This document shows positions 1 through 6,451 of a stretch of DNA of 20,860 nucleotides, in pieces. The stretch lies in the NCBI GenBank assembly GCA_030638625.1, contig DAOWEE010000040.1, positions 1 to 20,860 on the forward strand, read 5' to 3'. The notes below the pieces were generated by a model. The model had not been told where the DNA came from. It did not search any database and saw nothing but the letters and a program-made list of their open reading frames with translations. The position numbers and the translations under genes are program-made. Position 1 is the first letter of the stretch, and the number at the start of each line of letters is the position of its first letter. This DNA is from Methanosarcinales archaeon. Its GTDB lineage: Archaea; Halobacteriota; Methanosarcinia; Methanosarcinales; Methanocomedenaceae.

Positions 1-664
1 AATCATCCATATCGTCAAGGTCACGAAGCAGCGAGCATTTGGCAAGCCGTGCCGATTTATCAAAACTGCCGCCGATACCCACACCTACAACAATGGGCGG
101 GCAGGGCATACCCCCGGCATTCAATACGGTCTCGACCACGAACTGTTTGACACTATCCACCTGGGATGGTTTCAGCATCCTGATGGCACTCATGTTCTCT
201 GAACCCGCTCCTTTTGGGGCCACCGTAATGGTGATACTGCTGCCTTCAGCGAAAGAATAATTGATGTCAGGCAGCCCGTCCCCTGTATTGTCGCCCGAAT
301 TCTGCCTGGTCAGTGGTTCCACTGCATTGGGGCGCAAGGGGACGCTTTTGGTGGCCTGCCTCACACCTTGCCGGATGGCCCCGTCCAGGTCAAAATCAAT
401 ATGGGCATCCCGTCCAATCTTGACAAAGAACACAAGGATGCCTGTATCTTGGCACATCGGGATGGCCCTGTTATCAGCTATGGATATATTCTCCAAAATG
501 GCATCAAGCTGGGCAGCGGCCGTGGATTTGGTCTCTGCATCCCTGGCACTCTTCAGGGCTTCAATAACATCATCCGGCAGACAGGTCTCTGCCTGCCTGA
601 TAATCTCTTCTACGGCATCTGCCACCGTTTGGATGTTTAAAGTATTATTCAATCTACCACTCAT
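1..664 (-). CDS. fumA: Fumarate hydratase (class I) alpha subunit / N-terminal half, partial
   Basis: The gene reads from an ATG at 664 and runs off the left edge; 221 residues are visible. Class I fumarases interconvert fumarate and malate in the cytoplasm with an oxygen-sensitive [4Fe-4S] cluster. In many archaea and anaerobes the enzyme is split into alpha and beta subunits. Seen here: a helical N-terminus, the motif MCQDTG with a probable cluster Cys at residue 71, RPNAVEPLTRQNSGDNTG at about 111-128, and GGMPCPPIVVGVGIGG at about 184-199 with Cys188, a second cluster ligand by family analogy. The third ligand would lie beyond the window. The start overlaps the malate dehydrogenase stop by four bases (ATGA, 661-664), which suggests translational coupling and fits the consecutive reactions. 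The beta subunit is presumably the next gene to the left, but could instead be fused. Several open frames on the other strand are shadows. Confidence 0.93.
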   Translation of the reverse strand, partial: MSGRLNNTLNIQTVADAVEEIIRQAETCLPDDVIEALKSARDAETKSTAAAQLDAILENISIADNRAIPMCQDTGILVFFVKIGRDAHIDFDLDGAIRQGVRQATKSVPLRPNAVEPLTRQNSGDNTGDGLPDINYSFAEGSSITITVAPKGAGSENMSAIRMLKPSQVDSVKQFVVETVLNAGGMPCPPIVVGVGIGGSFDKSARLAKCSLLRDLDDMDD

Positions 665-1584
665 ATATCCAGTGTTGAAATTCCTACCTTTACAGCCTCT
701 GCCGACTTATCCAGCATAGCCTGTTCTGCTTCAGTGAGGTCCAGTTCCAATATCGCTTCCACACCGTTGGCCCCCAGTTTCACAGGCACACCAAGGTATA
801 TTCCCTCATGTCCATACTGGCCGTGCAGAAATACTGCGGCAGGCAGGATACGGTGCTGGTCACGCACGATAGATTCCACCATTGCCGTTATGGCAGCTGA
901 GGGTGCATAGAATGCGCTCCCGGTCTTTAGCAGTTCCACAATCTCTGCTCCGCCGTTGACGGCACGCTCAACCAACCTGTCAATGGTATCATCATCCATC
1001 AATTCTGTTATTGATACACCTGACACCGTAGTGTGTCTGGGAAGTGGTACCATCGTGTCGCCATGTCCGCCCAGTACCATTGCATCCACGTCCCGTGCAG
1101 AGCAACCCAGTTCCATTGCCACAAAGGTAGCGAACCTGGCAGAGTCAAGTACGCCGCTCATACCAAACACCCTGCTGGGATGGAACCCAGTCTTTTTCAT
1201 AGCAATGTAGGTCATGATATCAAGAGGATTGGTGACCACAATAACAACAGAATCCGGGGCGTATTTCTTAATATTTTCGCATACTTCGCCTACTATATTA
1301 CTATTGATTTTAACAAGGTCATCCCGGGTCATGCCAGGTTTTCGGGCAAGGCCTGCGGTTATGACCACTACATCAGAATCCTGGATATCTTTGTAATCGT
1401 TTGTACCCATAATCTCTACATCAAAGCCCTCGATTGGAGCGGATTCCATAAGGTCAAGTGCTTTTCCCTGCGGTAATCCTTCAACAATATCTGTCATCAC
1501 CACATCGCCAAGTTCCTTTTCTGCAATGCGCTGGACTGTGGTGGCCCCTACGAACCCTGCACCTACTACTGTGATTTTTTTCAA
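661..1584 (-). CDS. mdh: Malate dehydrogenase (LDH-like family)
   Basis: A 307-residue protein that oxidises malate to oxaloacetate with NAD(P)+. The Rossmann motif GAGFVG is at 8-13 and Asp32 ends the second beta strand, which favours NAD over NADP. The substrate loop LARKPGMTRDDL carries Arg81 and Arg87; the first marks malate rather than lactate specificity. TNPLD (about 118-122), the LDSAR motif with Arg150, and the catalytic His174 in GGHGD are all present, so the enzyme looks intact. Length is typical of archaeal LDH-like malate dehydrogenases. The start codon is TTG at 1584, supported by GGAGG eight bases upstream and by the family N-terminus (MKKITVVGAG). It is followed directly by the fumarase gene (ATGA overlap) and preceded by malic enzyme after a 112-bp gap with its own promoter. 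Product malate or oxaloacetate can be exchanged with the neighbouring enzymes. Confidence 0.97.
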   Translation of the reverse strand: MKKITVVGAGFVGATTVQRIAEKELGDVVMTDIVEGLPQGKALDLMESAPIEGFDVEIMGTNDYKDIQDSDVVVITAGLARKPGMTRDDLVKINSNIVGEVCENIKKYAPDSVVIVVTNPLDIMTYIAMKKTGFHPSRVFGMSGVLDSARFATFVAMELGCSARDVDAMVLGGHGDTMVPLPRHTTVSGVSITELMDDDTIDRLVERAVNGGAEIVELLKTGSAFYAPSAAITAMVESIVRDQHRILPAAVFLHGQYGHEGIYLGVPVKLGANGVEAILELDLTEAEQAMLDKSAEAVKVGISTLDI

Positions 1585-1622
1585 GATTTAATCCTCCAGA
1601 TAGAAATATTATAATTATTGCT

Positions 1623-1660
1623 ATTGATTGAAATAATCAATATTTGGCAATGTTATATAA
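1623..1660 (-). promoter_or_regulatory. Probable mdh-fum promoter with palindromic operator
   Basis: In the gap between malic enzyme and mdh, read on the minus strand, there is a good archaeal TATA-like box TTATATAACA (1660-1651). About 10 bases further on lies a palindrome, ATTGATT-gaaat-AATCAAT (1623-1641), with 7-bp perfect arms. The transcription start expected about 25 bases after the TATA box would fall inside or at the edge of the palindrome, the usual position for an archaeal repressor site. The regulator is unknown. A second AT-rich stretch (about 1606-1616) lies nearer the gene and could be an alternative box. Confidence 0.5.
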
Positions 1661-1696
1661 TCCCAATCCAGTTATATCTTATGACCTACCTCATAG

Positions 1697-2953
1697 TCAT
1701 TTATGGTGCATTTTGCTATGCTGCACCAGCTCTTTGGCATGTCTTGCCACCTCATCCGGACTCGGGTTGACTCTTGCCGCCCCGCTCAGCACTGACGCCT
1801 TTGCCACCGCTGCTGCAACTACAGGCACCACCCGTTTATCCAGCGGTCCGGGCAGGATATTCATCTCATCCAGCTCTGAATCTGCAATAATACCTGCCAG
1901 TGCGCGGGCTGCTGCCATCTTCATTTCGATATTAATATCAGTCGCCCTGGTATCCAGTGCACCCCTGAAGATGCCGGGAAATCCCAATACATTATTCACC
2001 TGATTGGGATAATCTGACCGGCCCGTGGCAACCACCCGCGCACCCGCCTCAATTGCATCTTCTGGCATAATCTCAGGTTCGGGATTAGCCATGGCGAATA
2101 CGATAGGGTCGGGAGCCATGCTGCGTACCATATCCTTTGATACAATGCCAGCCGCAGATACTCCAATGAACACATCGGCACCCTTCATGGCAGTGTCCAG
2201 TCCCCCGAAGATACTGCGGCTGTTTATTAAGCTGGCAAGCAGGAATTTCATGGAGTTCATACCTTCCCTGCGGGATTGATGGATTATGCCCCTGCTGTCA
2301 CAGACAATAATGTCCCTGACTCCTGCTCTTATCAGGGTAAAGGCAATTGCAATACCGGCTGCACCGGCACCGCTTATTGCCACCTTGATGTCATTGATGT
2401 CCTTATTCACAATCTTCAAAGCGTTAATAAGGCCCGCGTAGACAACCACAGCGGTACCATGCTGGTCGTCATGGAACACAGGGATATTCAGTTCCCGCCT
2501 CAATCTATCTTCTATTTCGAAACAACGGGGTGCACTGATATCTTCAAGGTTAATGCCGCCGAAGGTGGGTGCGATATGTGTTATGGTTTTAATGATCTCC
2601 TCTGTATTCTTTGTGTCCAGGCATATTGGAAATGCATCGATGCCACCAAGCTGCTTGAATAATATGGCCTTGCCTTCCATCACAGGCATGGCGGCTGCAG
2701 GCCCGATATCTCCTAGCCCCAGTACAGCAGTGCCATCTGTGACCACTGCTACAAAATTGCCCTTGCTGGTATAGGTATATGCCTCATCAGGTTCGGCCCG
2801 GATGACCCTGCAGGGTTCAGCTACTCCGGGAGTATAATCGACACCTAGATCATGCATGTCATCCACTGACACTTTGCTTGCAACTTCAAGCACACCGCGG
2901 TGCAGTTCGTGTACCTTTAATGACTCCTCATAAACAGATTCGTTTTGACTCAT
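1697..2953 (-). CDS. NAD(P)-dependent malic enzyme
   Basis: A 418-residue protein that oxidatively decarboxylates malate to pyruvate and CO2 while reducing NAD(P)+. Seen: the N-terminal malic domain with the catalytic Tyr in VDYTPGVAEPC (Tyr40), the KGNFVAVVTDGTAVLGLGDIG block (about 64-84), catalytic Lys95 in VMEGKA, metal-binding Glu137/Asp138 in INLEDISAP, and HDDQHGTA (about 161-168). The NAD domain has GAGAAG at 195-200 and Asp219 at the end of the next strand. An upstream in-frame TTG at 2971 is open, but the ATG at 2953 gives the usual family N-terminus (YEESLKVHELHRG), so I chose it; the ribosome site there is weak. It starts only 23 bp after mrpG stops, so it may be the last gene of the mrp transcript, and it precedes mdh on the same strand. 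Whether NAD or NADP is preferred cannot be settled by eye. Confidence 0.95.
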   Translation of the reverse strand: MSQNESVYEESLKVHELHRGVLEVASKVSVDDMHDLGVDYTPGVAEPCRVIRAEPDEAYTYTSKGNFVAVVTDGTAVLGLGDIGPAAAMPVMEGKAILFKQLGGIDAFPICLDTKNTEEIIKTITHIAPTFGGINLEDISAPRCFEIEDRLRRELNIPVFHDDQHGTAVVVYAGLINALKIVNKDINDIKVAISGAGAAGIAIAFTLIRAGVRDIIVCDSRGIIHQSRREGMNSMKFLLASLINSRSIFGGLDTAMKGADVFIGVSAAGIVSKDMVRSMAPDPIVFAMANPEPEIMPEDAIEAGARVVATGRSDYPNQVNNVLGFPGIFRGALDTRATDINIEMKMAAARALAGIIADSELDEMNILPGPLDKRVVPVVAAAVAKASVLSGAARVNPSPDEVARHAKELVQHSKMHHK

Positions 2954-2976
2954 ACATAGACTCTTAGTCAATGTTA

Positions 2977-3327
2977 TTAATCAGTTTCTCCGCTAATAAT
3001 GTACTCATCAATGACTGATTCCTCACATAATTCCACACCATGCCTCTTAGCCGCACGCCCAATCATGTGCGATGCAACCGGTGCGGTCAGCAACAAGAAT
3101 AAACCCACAGTTATTGCTTTTATGCCAATTGGAGTGAAACCTACATTTAACACAATACTTGACATCACACCAAATGCACCCAGCGTTGCAACCTTTGTAG
3201 TTGCATGCAGGCGGTTATAGACATCTGGCAGGCGAAGCAGCCCAATCATACCCACAAAAACAAAAAACAGGCCTAATAACAGGACCACATTGCTCAATAC
3301 ATTCAATGCAGTATCTATGAAACTCAT
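2977..3327 (-). CDS. mrpG: Mrp Na+/H+ antiporter subunit G
   Basis: A 116-residue membrane protein with three hydrophobic segments, matching the MnhG/PhaG family in size and sequence. The family block GLLRLPDVYNRLHATTKVATLGAFGVM is clear around residues 28-55. MrpG is a small subunit of the heteromeric Mrp complex, which exchanges cytoplasmic Na+ for external H+. It is last in the seven-gene operon and overlaps mrpF by four bases (ATGA, 3324-3327). The C-terminal tail (about residues 90-116) is charged and presumably cytoplasmic. Malic enzyme begins 23 bp further on. Confidence 0.95.
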   Translation of the reverse strand: MSFIDTALNVLSNVVLLLGLFFVFVGMIGLLRLPDVYNRLHATTKVATLGAFGVMSSIVLNVGFTPIGIKAITVGLFLLLTAPVASHMIGRAAKRHGVELCEESVIDEYIISGETD

Positions 3328-3590
3328 AAGACCACCCCTTCATCGAGATATTTGGAAATGGTTACAGTTCCTACAAAAGATATAATGGACAATACCAAAG
3401 CTACATCCATGAAAAACACAGAACCCTGCACATATGAGTATACACCCAGCATTACTACAATTACAGTGGTCATGGCATCCATGGCAACAACCCTGTCAGG
3501 TATGGTTGGGCCAACAACAATCCTGTAGATACAGGGGATGATGGCAAGTACCATGAGTGTCAGTGAAAAATTAAGCAACAGCGTATTCAT
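3324..3590 (-). CDS. mrpF: Mrp Na+/H+ antiporter subunit F
   Basis: An 88-residue, three-segment membrane protein of the MnhF/PhaF family. The family block RIVVGPTIPDRVVAMDAMTT at about 23-42 is conserved, including the GPT-PDR-VA-D pattern typical of MrpF. The start is an ATG at 3590 that overlaps the mrpE stop (ATGA). A good ribosome site, GGAGG, lies inside the end of mrpE, seven bases before the ATG. It contributes to assembly of the Mrp complex in the membrane, and its exact role in transport is less clear than that of the A and D subunits. Confidence 0.95.
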   Translation of the reverse strand: MNTLLLNFSLTLMVLAIIPCIYRIVVGPTIPDRVVAMDAMTTVIVVMLGVYSYVQGSVFFMDVALVLSIISFVGTVTISKYLDEGVVL

Positions 3591-4081
3591 TCAAAAGCCT
3601 CCAGTACGAATTTTTCAAGGTCGTCCCGTATTGATTTACGGATAGATTCAGGGTCTGAAGCATCTATGGAATGCACGTAAAGTACAGACCTGTCATCTGC
3701 TACATCTATGGTCAGAGTTCCCGGAGTAAGTGTGATAGTGTTGGCAATAGCTGTTATTCCGCCACTTGTTTTTGTCCTGAGGGGTACAGCGATTATTCCC
3801 GGCTTGATGTCCATTTTGGGCGAAAGCACGATTTTGGCTACCATAATACTTGCTTTTATGATTTCAACGATAAGCACCATGAAATAATGAATCTGGTTGG
3901 GAATCTTGCCTATGGCCCTCTTGAAAGAGAGTTCTTCCTCGAAATGATATAGCTCCCTGAATGGTCTTATCACAATTATTCCAAGTACTGATCCAAGCAG
4001 AAAGTTTTCAATATTGATTGTACCGTGTACGAAACACCACATAATTCCAAGCGGAATCGAATAATAGATATATCGTTTCAT
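3587..4081 (-). CDS. mrpE: Mrp Na+/H+ antiporter subunit E
   Basis: A 164-residue protein of the MnhE family. The N-terminal third is hydrophobic (two segments, about 5-40), followed by a further segment around 66-86 (HYFMVLIVEIIKASIMVAKIV) and a soluble C-terminal domain. The family core GIIAVPLRTKTSGGITAIANTITLTPGTLTIDV at about 94-126 is well conserved. It has the usual MrpE length. The ATG at 4081 overlaps the mrpD stop (ATGA), with GAGG about eight bases before it in the end of mrpD. It is part of the seven-subunit antiporter with its neighbours. Confidence 0.95.
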   Translation of the reverse strand: MKRYIYYSIPLGIMWCFVHGTINIENFLLGSVLGIIVIRPFRELYHFEEELSFKRAIGKIPNQIHYFMVLIVEIIKASIMVAKIVLSPKMDIKPGIIAVPLRTKTSGGITAIANTITLTPGTLTIDVADDRSVLYVHSIDASDPESIRKSIRDDLEKFVLEAFE

Positions 4082-5619
4082 CTGACATTCCTCGTCATCA
4101 CTGCATCAATATAGGGTTGGGGATTGACTATCTGCTCGGATGTTGCCTGTGCAAGTAAGAGTAGTGGTTCTGCATATAGTCCCAGTACAACAACAAAAAT
4201 GGCTAGAATGATTATCGGGATAATCATCAGGAGCGAAGAAGCATGTGATGGATCATCATCGTGAGCTTCTGCATCATTTGATGTCCCCCAGAACATTTTC
4301 ATCCATGCCCGCATCATATAGAATAACGTGAAAACTGCAAAGAATAAGGCAAAAGCAACCGGTAAATAGAATTCTTCCTGTATACCTGCTTTGAACAACA
4401 TGAATTTTGCAATGAAACCTCCCATTGGCGGAATGCCTGAAATGGACATGGCCCCTATCAGGAATACACTGGCCATTATGGGGGCAGTTTTAATCATGCC
4501 ACCCATTTTGTGCATATCACGGGTCCCTGCATGATGTATGATGTTGCCTGATGTCAGGAATAACATTGATTTAGCAATTGCATGATTGACAAGATACACA
4601 AGTGAGGCTGCAATGGTCACTGCTGAGCCCATGCCGATACCCAGGAAAACATAACCTATCTGGCCAACACTTGAATATGCAAGCATACGCTTTACATCTG
4701 TCTGTCCTACTGCGGATACCGCACCTATCATGATAGTTGCAAGGGCCATCAGGATTATAATTGGCTGGAACATGGGCAGTGCATCCCTGAATATCAGGAA
4801 AAAAACACGCAACATGCCGTACACACCAATCTTTATTAGCACTCCGCTTAGCATTGCACTGATGGGAGAGGGGGCAGTTGGGTGAACATCAGGCAGCCAG
4901 TAGTGAAGCGGGAATATGGCAGCTTTGTTCCCGAACACGACAATGAAAAGGAGTGCAATGGCAAATATATGCCAGGGCAGAGTACCTGCTGCACTTGCTG
5001 CGCTGACCTTCACAGCAATATCGGCCATGTTCAGCGTTCCCATAGTGGCATACAGGGATGCCACGGCGATGAGCATGACTATGGAACCCAGCATGCTAAG
5101 TACGAGGTATTTGAAAGTAGCTTCCATTTTATCAGAGGTTTTTGTAACTCCGCCTTTCTCATTAGCAATTACAAGACCACAGGAAGACAGGAGAAGTACC
5201 TCAAAGAATACGAACAGGTTGAAGATGTCTCCGGTCAAAAACGAACCGTTAAGACCTGCCACCAGAAGGTTGAACAGCGAGTGATAGGTGGAATTCAATG
5301 ACCTTTTTTCAATATAATCCAGTGAATAGATCAATGATAAGAACGAGATGATGAGAGTCAGGAGTACCATGCCGGAACTGAGCAGGTCGGCAACGAGGAT
5401 AATTCCGTACTTGCCCCATTCTCCGACTTCATAAACCATGATACCGCCAGTCCAGACATTCTGGAGGAGCATGATGGAAAATATCACCAGGCAGAGATAA
5501 ATGAAAACATTGAGGTTCTTTTGAAGGACAGGACTCCCTTTCAGGAACACCATTAACATTGATGCCAGGATTGGGATGGCGATAAGTAATATGGGTAAGT
5601 GGTCTGTTATAGAAATCAT
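4078..5619 (-). CDS. mrpD: Mrp Na+/H+ antiporter subunit D (NuoN/NuoM-like)
   Basis: A 513-residue polytopic membrane protein homologous to the antiporter-like subunits of complex I. Glu140 in FNLFVFFEVLLLSS matches the conserved membrane Glu of MrpD/NuoM. The Lys pairs in GNKAAIFPLHYWLPDVHPTAPSP and SGVLIKIGVYGMLRVFF are present, as are the HAIAKSMLFL and GIPPMGGFIAKFML blocks, so the proton pathway looks complete. A GTG at 5625 is open six bases further upstream, but AGGAGG lies only two bases from it and eight bases from the ATG at 5619. The ATG also restores the four-base ATGA overlap with mrpC found at every other junction, so I take the ATG. Confidence 0.96.
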   Translation of the reverse strand: MISITDHLPILLIAIPILASMLMVFLKGSPVLQKNLNVFIYLCLVIFSIMLLQNVWTGGIMVYEVGEWGKYGIILVADLLSSGMVLLTLIISFLSLIYSLDYIEKRSLNSTYHSLFNLLVAGLNGSFLTGDIFNLFVFFEVLLLSSCGLVIANEKGGVTKTSDKMEATFKYLVLSMLGSIVMLIAVASLYATMGTLNMADIAVKVSAASAAGTLPWHIFAIALLFIVVFGNKAAIFPLHYWLPDVHPTAPSPISAMLSGVLIKIGVYGMLRVFFLIFRDALPMFQPIIILMALATIMIGAVSAVGQTDVKRMLAYSSVGQIGYVFLGIGMGSAVTIAASLVYLVNHAIAKSMLFLTSGNIIHHAGTRDMHKMGGMIKTAPIMASVFLIGAMSISGIPPMGGFIAKFMLFKAGIQEEFYLPVAFALFFAVFTLFYMMRAWMKMFWGTSNDAEAHDDDPSHASSLLMIIPIIILAIFVVVLGLYAEPLLLLAQATSEQIVNPQPYIDAVMTRNVR

Positions 5620-6038
5620 CCCCACAACCTCCTGAGTTCACGGATATCAGTAGTCCCGTATTCTTCATGGATACGGTATGCCAGTATGAGGATGAAAGCA
5701 GTTGTTGCAAGACTGATAACAATGGCAGTAAGTACAAGAGCCTGAACCAGCGGGTCTACATAATCCATATGTGTACCTGCCTGTACAACCGGGCTCAAAA
5801 TACCTTCAGCAAGGTTGTCATTGAAAACTGAACCAGTGGTTCCTGCATCGTTATGTGAACCTGGAAGTATAGGAACCCGGGTACCGTCAAATATGCCCGT
5901 AGATACAATCAGCACGTTCACAGCATGGGAAAGTATGCCCAGTCCTATGATAACCTTGACAATATCCCGACGCAGGATAAGGAATGTACCGATACCGAAG
6001 AGGAGGGCTATGGTCAGTGAAAGGAATGTGCTGTTCAT
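5616..6038 (-). CDS. mrpC: Mrp Na+/H+ antiporter subunit C (NuoK-like)
   Basis: A 140-residue membrane protein of the MnhC/NuoK family with three hydrophobic segments (about 3-22, 28-48 and 95-122). The diagnostic block DPLVQALVLTAIVISLATTAFILILAYR is at about 94-121. Between the second and third segments is a loop of about 45 residues (about 49-93) containing GSHNDAGTTGS, longer than in a bare NuoK. NuoK-like subunits pack against the antiporter-like subunits in the complex. The start ATG at 6038 overlaps the mrpB stop (ATGA) and AGGTGAT lies just before it within mrpB. Confidence 0.95.
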   Translation of the reverse strand: MNSTFLSLTIALLFGIGTFLILRRDIVKVIIGLGILSHAVNVLIVSTGIFDGTRVPILPGSHNDAGTTGSVFNDNLAEGILSPVVQAGTHMDYVDPLVQALVLTAIVISLATTAFILILAYRIHEEYGTTDIRELRRLWG

Positions 6039-6451
6039 TTATCATCACCTACATTTTTGAAAATGAATAGTAGTGTACCTATTACTACAAAATATACTCC
6101 TACGTCAAAAAGGGCTGCCGATACAAGTTCGAGCTCACCGATTAATGGAAGGTCTATGAATTCAACTGCACTTCTGAAGAAATTATATCCCAATGGTATT
6201 GCAGCAAATGCGGTGACACAGGCAAGTAGAATACCAAATGCGAACCACTTGCTCCAATCCGGATTGAAGAACGTGGCTGTGTACTTTAACCCGAAAACCA
6301 CATATACTAGCGCTATTATGGATGCGAACATGACGCCGCCGATAAATCCTCCGCCAGGGTTGTTGTGACCTGCCAGTAACAAGGAGATTGAGAATAGGAT
6401 TACCAGTGGCAGGCAGATTTTTGTAATGGTTTTTGTTATCAGTGTGGTCAT
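6035..6451 (-). CDS. mrpB: Mrp Na+/H+ antiporter subunit B (MnhB)
   Basis: A 138-residue membrane protein of the MnhB family with four hydrophobic segments. The family motif GHNNPGGGFIGGVMFA at about 28-43 is intact, and so is the C-terminal block LVSAALFDVGVYFVVIGTLLFI at about 109-130. Length is normal. It starts at an ATG overlapping the mrpA stop (ATGA, 6448-6451), with GGGGTGA about six bases upstream. In this operon mrpA has its own MbhD/MbhE-like C-terminal extension, so mrpB is a separate full-length subunit and not a split-off part of A. Confidence 0.95.
   Translation of the reverse strand: MTTLITKTITKICLPLVILFSISLLLAGHNNPGGGFIGGVMFASIIALVYVVFGLKYTATFFNPDWSKWFAFGILLACVTAFAAIPLGYNFFRSAVEFIDLPLIGELELVSAALFDVGVYFVVIGTLLFIFKNVGDDK

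Noticed and set aside
39..719. Plus-strand frames over the left edge that look like proteins of 73, 90 and 152 residues
   Set aside because: They lie opposite the fumarase gene, which has clear class I motifs on the minus strand. They have no family resemblance and no ribosome sites of note.
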